DNA of 63,504 nt from the NCBI GenBank assembly GCA_018110925.1, contig JAGAZJ010000012.1, forward strand, positions 1 to 63,504. Reading direction: 5' to 3'. The notes beneath the pieces were generated by a model. It made no database searches. It was not told where the DNA came from and saw nothing but the letters and a program-made list of their open reading frames with translations. How positions within the stretch are numbered: the stretch's first letter is position 1; every line of letters starts with the position of its first letter. Below, one piece after another: positions 52,049 through 60,514 of this stretch. The DNA is from Oscillospiraceae bacterium. GTDB lineage: Bacteria > Bacillota > Clostridia > Oscillospirales > Ruminococcaceae. Both the position numbers and the translations under genes were made by a program.

Positions 52049-54103
52049 GTGAAATTTGACATCACAAAGCCCATGCCCTTCAAGGTCGGGCTGTATGAGC
52101 TGAACGGGAACGAGAACTATAACTTTCAGCTGAACCGCCTTGTAAACATGGACGGCGCCGACCTCGAACTTGTCAGAAAGGCTGCCGAGAGGATACACGA
52201 CCACAGAAGCTGGAAAAGAGTACTTCTCGGCACTGCGGTAAAGCTTGACAAAGCTGGCGATATCAAAAATGCGGCGGCATTTTACAGAATGTCGGAATTC
52301 TACATGGAGTGGGATGACCCCCATGCGCTCAGAGCGTGGAAAAGGGCAAGGAAACTGTTCTTTAAGTATTACAGGGATTATTTTACAGGCACAGACCCCG
52401 TGGTCGAATATACCGAGATACCCTACGACGGATACAAGATGCCCTGCCTTAAAATGAAGCCCTGCCATAAAGGGGCATACTCATCTGTCACGGAGCAAAA
52501 GGGCACGATAGTCATGAACGGCGGCTTTGATTCAAGCTTTGAGGAATTCTTCCCCCCGATGGAATATCTAAGGGAGAACGGCTACACCGTGTATCTCTTT
52601 GAGGGTCCGGGGCAGGGAGCCTGCATAAGACTGTACGGCGCTCCCCTGACAATGGAGTGGGAAAAGCCCGTGAAAGCCGTACTTGACCGCTTTGACCTTA
52701 CCGACGTATGCCTGATAGGGGCTTCTCTGGGTGGATACTTCTCGCCGAGGGCGGCGGCATATGAAAGGCGCATCACGAGCTTTGTAAGCTGGCCTGCATT
52801 CTCATCGCTGACAGCAAATCTTGATGCCTTTATGAAGCACAGTTCCTCCGCGCTGGAGGCTTCACGTCACATCGGCAAGGCTCTGGACGGTCTGTACCGT
52901 CTTAAAACCGAAAGAAACAGGCATGACCGCTTCACAGCCCTGTTCAAGACATATTATCATCGTCTGGGGTGCAGGAGTTTCAACGAAGCGGTGGATATAC
53001 TTGAAAGCATAAACACAAAGCCCCTCGGCAGGCTTATAACTCAGGACGTGCTTCTTCTGGGCGCAGAAAAAGATCTGAGCATCCATTATTCGCTGGCAGA
53101 TCTGCAAAAGGCGGATATGCCAAATGCAAGGTCTGTCACCACAAGGATACTCACAGACAAGGAACAAGCCTCCGATCACTGCAACTGCGGCAATCAGAAG
53201 CTTGCAATGGATATCATACTTGACTGGCTCGATGACGTGAAACACGGAAGAGCCGTGACACCTGCATCATTCCGTGATGAATACACTGAATATATCTCAG
53301 CGCATCCATACAAGACCGCAGATGCGTTCAGATACATACTTGACGGCGATGCCGAACAGTCGATAGTCTTTTTCAACGGTCTGAATATGCAGGAGATGTG
53401 GGTGCCGTATATGAAGGCATTTTCAGGGACTCACCGTGTTCTTATGATGGAGTATCCCACCGCACCAAAGACAAACAACGAGCTGCTCGATGCCATACAC
53501 GCACTGTTCGGGAAACTGGGCATATCAAAGCCTGTGATAATAAGCTCCAGTGACGGCGGAGTGCTGGCACAGCTCTATCTGCGCCGTTTCCCGGATGATA
53601 TAAGCGCTCTTGTGATGATGACCACCGTGACCATAGACTCAAAATACTGTGAGGACACCAGAAAGGAACTGCCTGTACTGCCCGCACTGCAAAGATTTAT
53701 CGGTGCAGTGCCGTACAGTATGCTGAGAAAGCGGCTCATCGGCACGGTCACAGGCTATCTGAACGATGAGACCCATGAAGAAAAGCAGTACGGCAGGAGC
53801 TTCCTTGAGACCGTTGCAGACAACGGCTACAAAGATAAATTCATAAGCGCCATAGGGCTTGTGGGCGATATGTCCGTACAGCCTGTGATGAGGGCAGAGG
53901 AGTTCGCTCCCGTTGAGGGAAAGATACTGCTCTTACAGCCCGAAAAGGATATATTCACAGAGGCGGACCGCAAAAAGCTCAATGACCTGATACCCACAGC
54001 AGAGCGCCACACCATGAGGGGCGGTCATCTGTCATTCATCATGTGTGCAGATGAGCATATCGCTCTGATAAAAGGTTTTCTTAACCGTATCAGCCTGTCA
54101 TGA
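52049..54103 (+). CDS. Tandem alpha/beta-hydrolase fusion protein
   Basis: A 684-residue cytoplasmic protein made of two alpha/beta-hydrolase units. The first, after a helical N-terminus, has the nucleophile elbow GASLGG with Ser226 and the preceding strand VYLFEGPGQGA, as in FrsA/DUF1100-like hydrolases. The second starts near residue 430 (EQSIVFFNGLNMQEMWVPYM) and has a variant elbow SSSDGG around Ser501, where the usual first Gly is Ser. The last His (TMRGGHLSFIM) could complete its triad. The start is GTG at 52049 behind AAAGGAAG. The gene converges on the next with a 6-bp overlap. Substrates are unknown. Confidence 0.82.
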   Translation: MKFDITKPMPFKVGLYELNGNENYNFQLNRLVNMDGADLELVRKAAERIHDHRSWKRVLLGTAVKLDKAGDIKNAAAFYRMSEFYMEWDDPHALRAWKRARKLFFKYYRDYFTGTDPVVEYTEIPYDGYKMPCLKMKPCHKGAYSSVTEQKGTIVMNGGFDSSFEEFFPPMEYLRENGYTVYLFEGPGQGACIRLYGAPLTMEWEKPVKAVLDRFDLTDVCLIGASLGGYFSPRAAAYERRITSFVSWPAFSSLTANLDAFMKHSSSALEASRHIGKALDGLYRLKTERNRHDRFTALFKTYYHRLGCRSFNEAVDILESINTKPLGRLITQDVLLLGAEKDLSIHYSLADLQKADMPNARSVTTRILTDKEQASDHCNCGNQKLAMDIILDWLDDVKHGRAVTPASFRDEYTEYISAHPYKTADAFRYILDGDAEQSIVFFNGLNMQEMWVPYMKAFSGTHRVLMMEYPTAPKTNNELLDAIHALFGKLGISKPVIISSSDGGVLAQLYLRRFPDDISALVMMTTVTIDSKYCEDTRKELPVLPALQRFIGAVPYSMLRKRLIGTVTGYLNDETHEEKQYGRSFLETVADNGYKDKFISAIGLVGDMSVQPVMRAEEFAPVEGKILLLQPEKDIFTEADRKKLNDLIPTAERHTMRGGHLSFIMCADEHIALIKGFLNRISLS

Positions 54104-54595
54104 CATAAGTGCGCCGAACAGCGCAACTATCAGTCCCGTCAGCGGACACACAAGTAGCGGCCACACCAGACCATGCTCCGGCACGGCCAGCTTCCACCAG
54201 CCTTTCCATTCCCAGTCGGGATGCTCCTCAGCTCCCTTGATGAGCCTTTTGTCCTTAACATAGATCCTTGCGAGCACATCAAGCAGAAAGAAGTCCCCCG
54301 CATTCACAAACATCATCTCGGTATAGCCCGTCCAGAACAGTGCCTTGAATCCGCTTACCCCTGCAAGGCGTGCGCTCGCCGCCATGTACAAAAACATCAG
54401 CAGATAGAGCGGTATCAGAACAAAGTACATCCTGATGACCTCCTCCTTTTTCACATAGGGAGCGGCGGCTTTCTTCAAATTCCTTGGGAACATAGTGCTG
54501 TAAGCCTGGGGAAACACAAAGAAGAAAAGCCCCACCACCGCATTGAATACCACACACATCACTATTCCGTCCAGTATCGTTCTTGCCGTATCCAT
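54098..54595 (-). CDS. Hypothetical four-TM membrane protein
   Basis: A 165-residue membrane protein with helices near 7-28 (ILDGIVMCVVFNAVVGLFFF), 52-70 (MYFVLIPLYLLMFLYMAASA), 78-100 and 140-162 (VWPLLVCPLTGLIVALFGAL). A WEWKGWWK segment precedes the last helix. I do not recognise a family. GGAGAG precedes the ATG at 54595; seven upstream codons lack an RBS. The promoter carries the palindrome GGTTAGCTTATGGTAACC at the start site, so it is probably regulated. Confidence 0.75.
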   Translation of the reverse strand: MDTARTILDGIVMCVVFNAVVGLFFFVFPQAYSTMFPRNLKKAAAPYVKKEEVIRMYFVLIPLYLLMFLYMAASARLAGVSGFKALFWTGYTEMMFVNAGDFFLLDVLARIYVKDKRLIKGAEEHPDWEWKGWWKLAVPEHGLVWPLLVCPLTGLIVALFGALMS

Positions 54596-54618
54596 GATCT
54601 CTCTCCTTTCATACATTC

Positions 54619-54636
54619 GGTTAGCTTATGGTAACC
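54619..54636. promoter_or_regulatory. Operator-like palindrome at the membrane protein promoter
   Basis: GGTTAGCTTATGGTAACC (GGTTA and TAACC half-sites) abuts the -10 box on its downstream side and covers the predicted start of the gene at 54595. Confidence 0.5.
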
Positions 54637-54665
54637 ATTATACCACACGTCTATAAAAAATGCAA
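54637..54665 (-). promoter_or_regulatory. Promoter of the four-TM protein gene
   Basis: On the minus strand TTGCAT (54660-54665) and a perfect TATAAT (54637-54642) are spaced by 17 bp. Confidence 0.72.
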
Positions 54666-54713
54666 GACGTGCAAAGAAAACGAACACAGCAGAAACCGAT
54701 ATCGGATATCTGT

Positions 54714-54741
54714 ATATCATATCAAAATTTTGATATGATAT
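54714..54741. promoter_or_regulatory. 28-bp perfect palindrome upstream of the GH11 gene
   Basis: The half-site ATATCATATCAAAA (54714-54727) is followed without any spacer by its exact complement (54728-54741). It lies 43 bp upstream of the -35 box of the xylanase promoter and about 50 bp upstream of the divergent promoter, so it could serve both. The length and perfection suggest a regulator site. Confidence 0.6.
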
Positions 54742-54783
54742 TCCCCATTCGCAATTATATACGATACAATCACAAAAAACAAC

Positions 54784-54811
54784 TTGCATTGAGCGCTGTG
54801 TGTGATAAAAT
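54784..54811 (+). promoter_or_regulatory. Promoter of the GH11 xylanase gene
   Basis: TTGCAT (54784-54789) and TAAAAT (54806-54811) are spaced by 16 bp. Confidence 0.6.
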
Positions 54812-54846
54812 AAACGTAAGATACTTACAGAAAGCGAGGTGACCTT

Positions 54847-55638
54847 ATGAAACACATAATGAAGACCATCGCTGTGTCTGCGGCACTCTTGTGCATGGCA
54901 ACGGCGGGCTGTTCACAGACCGCAGGTCCTGCCGATACGACAGTAAGCGCAGAGGCCGTTCAGGATCTTGTGCTCACAGAGAACAAGATAGGCACTCATG
55001 ACGGCTACGGCTATGAGCTCTGGAAGGACAAGGGTGACACCAGCTTCACAGTAAGCAGCGGCGGCACATTCTCCTGTGAATGGAGCAACATCAACAATGC
55101 GCTCTTCCGCAGAGGTCAGAAATTCGACTGCACCAAGACCTACAAGGAAATGGAAAAAATGTCCGTTGAATACGGTGTGGACTACTCCCCCGACGGCAAC
55201 TCCTATATGTGTGTATACGGCTGGACAAGAGACCCCCTGATAGAATTCTATATCGTGGATTCATGGGGCAGCTGGAGACCGCCCGGAGGAACTGCCTACG
55301 GCACGGCGATCATAGACGGAACAGCATACGACATATACAAGACCCTGAGGGTAAATCAGCCCTCCATAGACGGCACAAAGACCTTTACACAGTTCTGGAG
55401 CGTCAGAAAGACCAAGCCCGAGCCTGTGGAGGGCAACAAGCTTGAAGGCACTATCAACATATCCAAGCACTTTGATGCCTGGGAGCAGTGCGGTCTTGAA
55501 ATGGGCAAGATGTATGAAGTGGCGCTCACCATAGAGGGCTACCAGTCAAGCGGCAAAGCAGACGTTTACAAGAACGACCTGAAAATAGAGGGAGAATATG
55601 CCCCTGCCGATGACATCAAGGTTACTGTGATACCCTGA
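54847..55638 (+). CDS. GH11 endo-1,4-beta-xylanase lipoprotein
   Basis: A 263-residue family 11 xylanase. The nucleophile Glu133 lies in [13 protein letters not shown] and the acid/base Glu230 in [13 protein letters not shown]; the thumb region ([12 protein letters not shown]) is present too. It cleaves internal xylan bonds with retention. The signal [17 protein letters not shown] has a lipobox with Cys22, so it should be anchored on the outer face of the membrane, which is uncommon for a GH11 enzyme; no dockerin or binding module is attached. GCGAGGTG precedes the ATG. It is the extracellular counterpart of the intracellular GH67, GH39 and GH43 enzymes in this window. Confidence 0.95.
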   Translation: MKHIMKTIAVSAALLCMATAGCSQTAGPADTTVSAEAVQDLVLTENKIGTHDGYGYELWKDKGDTSFTVSSGGTFSCEWSNINNALFRRGQKFDCTKTYKEMEKMSVEYGVDYSPDGNSYMCVYGWTRDPLIEFYIVDSWGSWRPPGGTAYGTAIIDGTAYDIYKTLRVNQPSIDGTKTFTQFWSVRKTKPEPVEGNKLEGTINISKHFDAWEQCGLEMGKMYEVALTIEGYQSSGKADVYKNDLKIEGEYAPADDIKVTVIP

Positions 55639-55640
55639 TC

Positions 55641-55676
55641 AAAAAAGCGAAGGAACTTTGCGCTCCTTCGCTTTTT
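55641..55676. terminator. Bidirectional terminator
   Basis: AAGCGAAGGA (55645-55654) pairs with TCCTTCGCTT (55664-55673), with A-run before and T-run after. It ends the GH11 gene and the convergent EAL reading frame. Confidence 0.88.
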
Positions 55677-55677
55677 C

Positions 55678-56235
55678 TCATATTTCATAGCAGAAGCCGT
55701 CGAGCTTTTTCTCAAACTCGTTCACCGGCAGAGGACGGTCAAAGAAGAAGCCCTGTGCCACACGGCATTTGTAGTTTCTCAGCACATCTATCTGAGCCGG
55801 TGTCTCTACGCCCTCAGCTATACATTCAAGGCCGATGTCAAGCGCCATAGTGACAACGTGCCTGAACATGAGGTCTGTAACACTGCCCTTTTCATCATCA
55901 CCCGGCAGGAAGCATCTGTCCACCTTCAGAACGTTCCAGGGTATCTCTCTTATCAGATTGAGGGACGAATAGCCTATGCCGAAATCATCCACCGAGGTAT
56001 ACACACCGGCCTGCTGAAGACCCGACACTATACGTTTGAGATTGTCAAACTCCACATAGCTCGTGGTCTCTGTGAGCTCTATCTCGATATATTCATGAGG
56101 CACGCCGTTTCGGTCGATGATGCCCAGCAGTGTTTTTAACAGGTCTATATCCATCAGGTGCTTCCTTGACAGATTGACAGACACCCTGACGGCATTTTTG
56201 CCCTCATCAAGCCAGCGCCTTATGTCACGGCACAC
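55678..56235 (-). pseudogene. EAL-domain part of a frameshifted GGDEF-EAL gene
   Basis: About 185 residues forming the C-terminal two thirds of an EAL c-di-GMP phosphodiesterase domain. Catalytic motifs remain: IEIELTETTSYVEF, VDDFGIGYSSL and AEGVETPAQ. The frame lacks the first part of the domain, including the EAL signature itself, which is encoded in another frame just upstream (AEALCRW). The two frames overlap by 11 bp at 56225-56235. Dropping one base there would join LDxVCRDIRRWLDEG smoothly. No RBS supports an independent start. Confidence 0.8.
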
Positions 56236-57415
56236 ATTGGTCGAGCATATAGAAATCCAGCTTACATATATCCGAATTCTGCTCCAGGACGGGTATGAAA
56301 TCAGCAGGAAACACCACCTTGCCGTCGTGATACCATCGGCAGAGCGCCTCTGCGCCGACTATCCTGCCTGTCTCTATATCCACCTTGGGCTGATAATACG
56401 CCATGAACTCCTCGTTTGCAAGAGCGTCATGGAACTGCCCCTGCACACGTTTCATATTCTCACGCATACCCGCCATCTTGTCATCAAAGAACAGTATGTC
56501 ACCGCTGCCCGTCTTTGCGCTCTGAGCGGCGGAGGTTATCCTGTCCATAACGTCGTCGGGCGTCTCAAAGGTGAAATCATCGGGGAAAACATACACACCC
56601 GCAGAAGCAGACACCATCATCCTTGTATCATGCTCGGGAAGATCGACCGGCATATTTTTCAGTATCTCAACTACCTCATCGGTGTGATCCTTCTCAAACA
56701 AGCATACGAAATTATCTCCGCCCACACGGCACACAAGACCGCTGCTGCCGACACTTTCCTCCATAGCCTCGTAGTGCCTGCGGAGGACAAGGTCTCCCCC
56801 TGCACGCCCGACATCCCTGTTGACCAGTGAAAAATGCCTCAGATTGTATCTTGCCGCACCATAGCCGCCGAGCCTGTCTGCCGAGCGTATGTCCCAGAGA
56901 CTCCTGATGAAATAACGCAGATTTCGGTAGCCGAATTCATCATAGAAGCCGAGCTGTTCGACGGTCTGCTGGAGCCTGTTTCGGCTGATATAGCTGAGCA
57001 GTGCCCTCATAACAAGGTCTATCCTCTTTATATCCTCGGACTCTGGCGGCTCGTCATCCTCATTGATATACACAGACGCCTGTATCACAGCCTGTGACTT
57101 TGAAATTATCCTGCGCTTGTGTATCAGCTTGTTTCCCCTGCCGTTGTCGTAACCGATATACACTTCGCCCTTCCCTGTTTTCTCATGCAGAAGGGATCTG
57201 TAAAACTCGGTCACGCCCTTGGATATATTGAAAAATTCGCACATCTCCCTGAGCTTCACACCAAAGAATTCTTTGTTCATACCGTCGGGATCAGTCATCA
57301 ACCCGACAAACTCCTCAAACATCAGTGCAAAACTGATCGGATCACGCTTCATAGTATCAACTCCGCAATATACAGTCACGTAATTAAGCTCGTTCATTGT
57401 CTGTAATACAATCAT
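56225..57415 (-). pseudogene. GGDEF and N-terminal EAL part of a frameshifted gene
   Basis: 396 residues: an N-terminal region of about 170 residues without recognised domain, a GGDEF domain (about 180-315) with the degenerate signature GGDNF (RVGGDNFVCLF), and the first third of an EAL domain (MAYYQPKVDIETGRIVGAEA, then LCRW and PADFIPVLEQ), ended early by a stop at 56225. The degenerate GGDEF suggests the intact protein was a phosphodiesterase. No membrane segment, so cytosolic. The start is uncertain (57415, 57397 or 57352), none with a good RBS. Whether the frameshift is genuine, programmed or a sequence error cannot be decided here. Confidence 0.8.
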
Positions 57416-57566
57416 TTCATTGTAATGATAACATATTTATGTAAAACATTCAATAATACCCCTCAATTTTCCAAACATTTTTGTCGTTTTGTATAACCAA
57501 AGTAAACCCGTATAGTGTATTTTAACAAATTGTAATAATTTGAGTGAAAAGAAACCGCCGCTTTTC

Positions 57567-57595
57567 TTGACACCGCCGCCGTGATAATATATAAT
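57567..57595 (+). promoter_or_regulatory. Perfect consensus promoter of the potassium channel gene
   Basis: TTGACA (57567-57572) and TATAAT (57590-57595) are spaced by 17 bp, 36 bp upstream of the ATG. Confidence 0.85.
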
Positions 57596-57631
57596 TGGTA
57601 GTGTAACTATGTCTGTTCTGAGGTTGATAGC

Positions 57632-58582
57632 ATGAATAAGAACCGAATTTTCAGGATCATACAGATAGGCTCCAAGGACGACCTTCCGAGCCGTGCCTTT
57701 GATATGTTCATATCTGCCACCATAATAATAAATATCCTTGTGATGTTTCTTGAATCATTTGATGAGCTGGCGGCCTTCTCACAGGTATTCTCCGTTGCGG
57801 AATCCGTCACCATAGGGATATTCTGCATAGAATACGTCCTGAGGATATGGACAGCCGACCTTTTATACCCCAGGCTGTCAAAGCCCCGTGCGGTGCTCCG
57901 TTTTCTGCATTCCTTCGACGGCATCGTTGATCTGCTGACGATACTGCCGATGACGTTCTTCTCCGGCTTCATCGCATTCAGGATGCTGAGAGTTGTGAGG
58001 ATATTCCACCTCTTCAGGATAAACGCAAACGATGATTCGTTCACTGTCATCACCAGTGTACTCAAAGAGAAAAAGAACCAGATCATATCATCGGTATTCA
58101 TCATACTGGTACTTATGCTGGCATCATCCCTGGGCATATACAGCGCCGAGCACGAAGCACAGCCCGATGTATACAAGAACGCATTCTCGGGTCTGTGGTG
58201 GAGCGTAGCAACACTGCTGACAGTTGGATACGGTGATATATACCCCATAACCGTTACAGGACGCATCATGGCGATAATCATTACATTTCTCGGTGTTGGG
58301 GTCGTGGCTATCCCCACAGGTATCATCAGCGCAGGCTTTGTTGAACAGTACACCAAGAAGGAGAACTCCACCTCAAGATTCACCGACATATCCGCCATAG
58401 GCGAGATAAAGGCGGACTCAAAGAGCAGGCTCACAGGGATGACGGTAGCTGAGATACGCTCAAAATACGGCATACAGGTACATCTTGTAATAAGGAACGA
58501 TCTGTCCGTGATACCCACGGACAATCTGAAAATAAAGAAAAACGATGTTCTGATAGCACATTCGGAACAATACAGCAAGTGA
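57632..58582 (+). CDS. Voltage-gated (Kv-type) potassium channel
   Basis: A 316-residue six-helix potassium channel. S1-S3 span about 22-105, S4 carries spaced arginines (FRMLRVVRIFHLFRI, 116-130), the pore loop has the selectivity filter TVGYGD (197-202), and S6 includes FLGVGVVAIPTGIISAGF. The C-terminal 75 residues resemble a TrkA-C/RCK-C ligand domain (LTGMTVAEIRSKYG, ending IKKNDVLIAHS). It should conduct K+ in a voltage- and perhaps ligand-dependent way. A GAGG lies 9 nt before the ATG. The dipeptidase gene starts 11 bp after its stop, so the two form an operon. Confidence 0.93.
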   Translation: MNKNRIFRIIQIGSKDDLPSRAFDMFISATIIINILVMFLESFDELAAFSQVFSVAESVTIGIFCIEYVLRIWTADLLYPRLSKPRAVLRFLHSFDGIVDLLTILPMTFFSGFIAFRMLRVVRIFHLFRINANDDSFTVITSVLKEKKNQIISSVFIILVLMLASSLGIYSAEHEAQPDVYKNAFSGLWWSVATLLTVGYGDIYPITVTGRIMAIIITFLGVGVVAIPTGIISAGFVEQYTKKENSTSRFTDISAIGEIKADSKSRLTGMTVAEIRSKYGIQVHLVIRNDLSVIPTDNLKIKKNDVLIAHSEQYSK

Positions 58583-58593
58583 GGGTAAGAAGT

Positions 58594-59244
58594 ATGACCA
58601 ACAAGGACATAACCAAGAACACTTCGGGGTTTGTGGTCGTAAGCGACCTTGTGCCCCAGGTGATACAGGAGATAAGGTATCACTCCACATACAATTTTAT
58701 CGGTGACAGGATAGACGGTTATGAAGAGCCTGTCGCCATACTCACCAAGGAAGCGGCACGGGCACTGCGCTCTGCCTGCAACGAACTGAACGTAAAGGGT
58801 TACCGTGCAAAGATATTTGATGCGTACCGACCTGCCTGCGCTGTAAGGCATTTTGTGATGTGGGGCATAGAGGATCAGGATATTCGCATGAAGCCGTATT
58901 TCTACCCCGACCTTGAAAAGCAGGAGCTTTTCGCAAAGGGATACATTGCAAAGCAGTCCAGCCACAGCCGCGGCAGCACGGTGGATCTGACCCTTGTTGA
59001 CATGAAGACAGGCAAAGAAGTGGACATGGGAAGTCCCTTTGACTTGTTCAGCGAGAAGTCACACCCCGATTGCATGGACATAACCGACGAGCAGTATGAG
59101 AACAGGATGCTGCTGCAAAGCACTATGATCAGAAACGGATTTGTGCCTATCGACTGCGAGTGGTGGCATTTCACACTGGCAGACGAGCCCTATCCAGATA
59201 TATACTTTGACTTTCCCGTGAGCATCAGCGCTCTGAGGACGTGA
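58594..59244 (+). CDS. VanX-type D-alanyl-D-alanine dipeptidase
   Basis: A 216-residue M15D peptidase. Zinc ligands and catalytic residues can be read: Arg79 (FDAYRP), His124 and Asp131 (SSHSRGSTVDLTL), Glu189 and His192 (EWWHF). It hydrolyses D-Ala-D-Ala. No vanH, vanA or vanS/R genes are near and there is no signal peptide, so a role in recycling cell-wall dipeptide is more likely than glycopeptide resistance. GAGGG precedes the ATG. It is co-transcribed with the potassium channel gene, a pairing with no obvious functional reason. Confidence 0.93.
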   Translation: MTNKDITKNTSGFVVVSDLVPQVIQEIRYHSTYNFIGDRIDGYEEPVAILTKEAARALRSACNELNVKGYRAKIFDAYRPACAVRHFVMWGIEDQDIRMKPYFYPDLEKQELFAKGYIAKQSSHSRGSTVDLTLVDMKTGKEVDMGSPFDLFSEKSHPDCMDITDEQYENRMLLQSTMIRNGFVPIDCEWWHFTLADEPYPDIYFDFPVSISALRT

Positions 59245-59422
59245 GTGCCGTCAAAATATACAGCTGTGATGCCGCTCACGGACATTCGGGATATATAATC
59301 TGACCAATAGATCCGGCGCATCAAAAAGTCGGGACAGTATCAGAGAAAACGAGAGAAACAGCGTAATTTAAAGAGAATACGAGAGTATCGGAGATATATT
59401 TTGATTTTTTTAAAAAATCCAC

Positions 59423-59451
59423 TTGACAAATGCCCGCAAAGCTTGTATAAT
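59423..59451 (+). promoter_or_regulatory. Perfect consensus promoter of rplM-rpsI
   Basis: TTGACA (59423-59428) and TATAAT (59446-59451) are spaced by 17 bp, as expected for a ribosomal protein operon. 59245-59422 shows nothing else. Confidence 0.9.
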
Positions 59452-59457
59452 AGCCAA

Positions 59458-59540
59458 TGTTGTTTCCGATCGGATTGCTCTGTGCGCCCACGCATATAGT
59501 AGCCGCACGGAGAAAAAATATTCACAAAGGAGAAAAGACT
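59458..59540 (+). promoter_or_regulatory. L13-type ribosomal leader
   Basis: The 83-nt leader of rplM contains a hairpin, CTCTGTGCG (59478-59486) with CGCACGGAG (59504-59512), just before the RBS. Position and size fit the autoregulatory L13 leader of Firmicutes, though I could not match its consensus. Confidence 0.5.
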
Positions 59541-59981
59541 ATGTCAATGTCAACATCGACTTATATGCCCAAGGCTGCAGACATCACACGCAAGTGGTAT
59601 GTTCTTGATGCATCGGGCAAGTCTCTCGGCCGTGTAGCTGCTCAGGCTGCAACACTCCTCAGAGGCAAGCACAAGCCCACCTTCGCTCCTCATGCAGACT
59701 GCGGAGATCACGTTATCATCATCAACTGTGCAGAAGCTGTTCTCACAGGCAAGAAGCTCGACCAGAAGAGCTACAAGTGGCACACAGGCTGGATCGGCGG
59801 TCTCAAGGAAGTCAAGTACAGCGAGCTTATGAAGAAGAATCCCGAAAAGGCTATGCAGATAGCTGTAAACGGTATGCTTCCCAACAACTCACTCGGCAGA
59901 AGTGCTCTCACACGTCTGAGAGTATATGCAGGCGCAGAGCACGATCATGCGGCTCAGAAGCCCGAGAACTACGAGATATAA
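59541..59981 (+). CDS. rplM: 50S ribosomal protein L13
   Basis: A 146-residue L13. Diagnostic segments are KWYVLDASGKSLGRVAAQAA, LLRGKHKPTFAPHADCGDHV and the C-terminal VYAGAEHDHAAQKPENYEI. It is an early-assembling 50S protein. AAAGGAG precedes the ATG. It is the first gene of the standard rplM-rpsI operon with a perfect promoter. Confidence 0.98.
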   Translation: MSMSTSTYMPKAADITRKWYVLDASGKSLGRVAAQAATLLRGKHKPTFAPHADCGDHVIIINCAEAVLTGKKLDQKSYKWHTGWIGGLKEVKYSELMKKNPEKAMQIAVNGMLPNNSLGRSALTRLRVYAGAEHDHAAQKPENYEI

Positions 59982-59995
59982 GGAGGGTATGAGTC

Positions 59996-60397
59996 ATGTA
60001 CGAATCTAAGGTTCAGTCCTATTATGGCACAGGCAGAAGAAAGAGCTCCGTTGCAAGAGTAAGAGTTTACCCCGGCAGCGGCAAGGTAACCATAAACGGC
60101 AGAGACATGGACGATTATTTCGGCCTTGAAACTCTCAAGCTCATCGTAAGACAGCCCCTCGTTCTCACCGAGACAGGCGAGCAGTTCGACATCGTTGCCA
60201 ACGTTAAGGGCGGCGGTGTTACAGGTCAGGCCGGCGCTATCAGACACGGTCTTTCCCGTGCGCTCCTCGTTTTCAACCCTGAGCTCCGTCCCGTCCTCAA
60301 GAAGGCTGGTTTCCTCACCAGAGACCCCAGAATGAAGGAAAGAAAGAAGTACGGTCTCAAGGCCGCAAGACGTGCTCCTCAGTTCTCGAAGAGATAA
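59996..60397 (+). CDS. rpsI: 30S ribosomal protein S9
   Basis: A 133-residue S9. It has the expected core ([20 protein letters not shown]) and the basic tail ending APQFSKR that reaches the P-site tRNA. GGAGGGT precedes the ATG, 14 bp after rplM. Immediately downstream lies an integrase gene pointing towards it, consistent with a mobile element inserted at the 3' end of rpsI; the coding sequence itself remains intact. Confidence 0.98.
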   Translation: MYESKVQSYYGTGRRKSSVARVRVYPGSGKVTINGRDMDDYFGLETLKLIVRQPLVLTETGEQFDIVANVKGGGVTGQAGAIRHGLSRALLVFNPELRPVLKKAGFLTRDPRMKERKKYGLKAARRAPQFSKR

Positions 60398-60473
60398 TCA
60401 CACACCTCACAATCTGCGTATCTACGCACTTTGCGAGTGTTTCAAAACTCTTTGGTCAACATTTAGTCAATTC

Positions 60474-60507
60474 AAAACCTCTCTGTTCGCGCAGGGAGGT
60501 TTTTTTA
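60474..60507. terminator. Terminator between rpsI and the integrase gene
   Basis: CCTCTCTG (60478-60485) pairs with CAGGGAGG (60492-60499), one mismatch, with AAAA before and TTTTTTT after. It can end both rpsI and the convergent integrase transcript. Confidence 0.85.
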
Positions 60508-60514
60508 TTTGCCT

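Noticed and set aside
57607-58965. A 452-codon open frame antisense to the potassium channel and dipeptidase genes
   Set aside because: It covers two genes with verified catalytic or pore motifs on the other strand and has no independent support.
58594-59244. Vancomycin resistance cluster suggested by a VanX homologue
   Set aside because: No vanH, vanA, vanY, vanR or vanS gene is near; a stand-alone dipeptidase is better explained by wall recycling.
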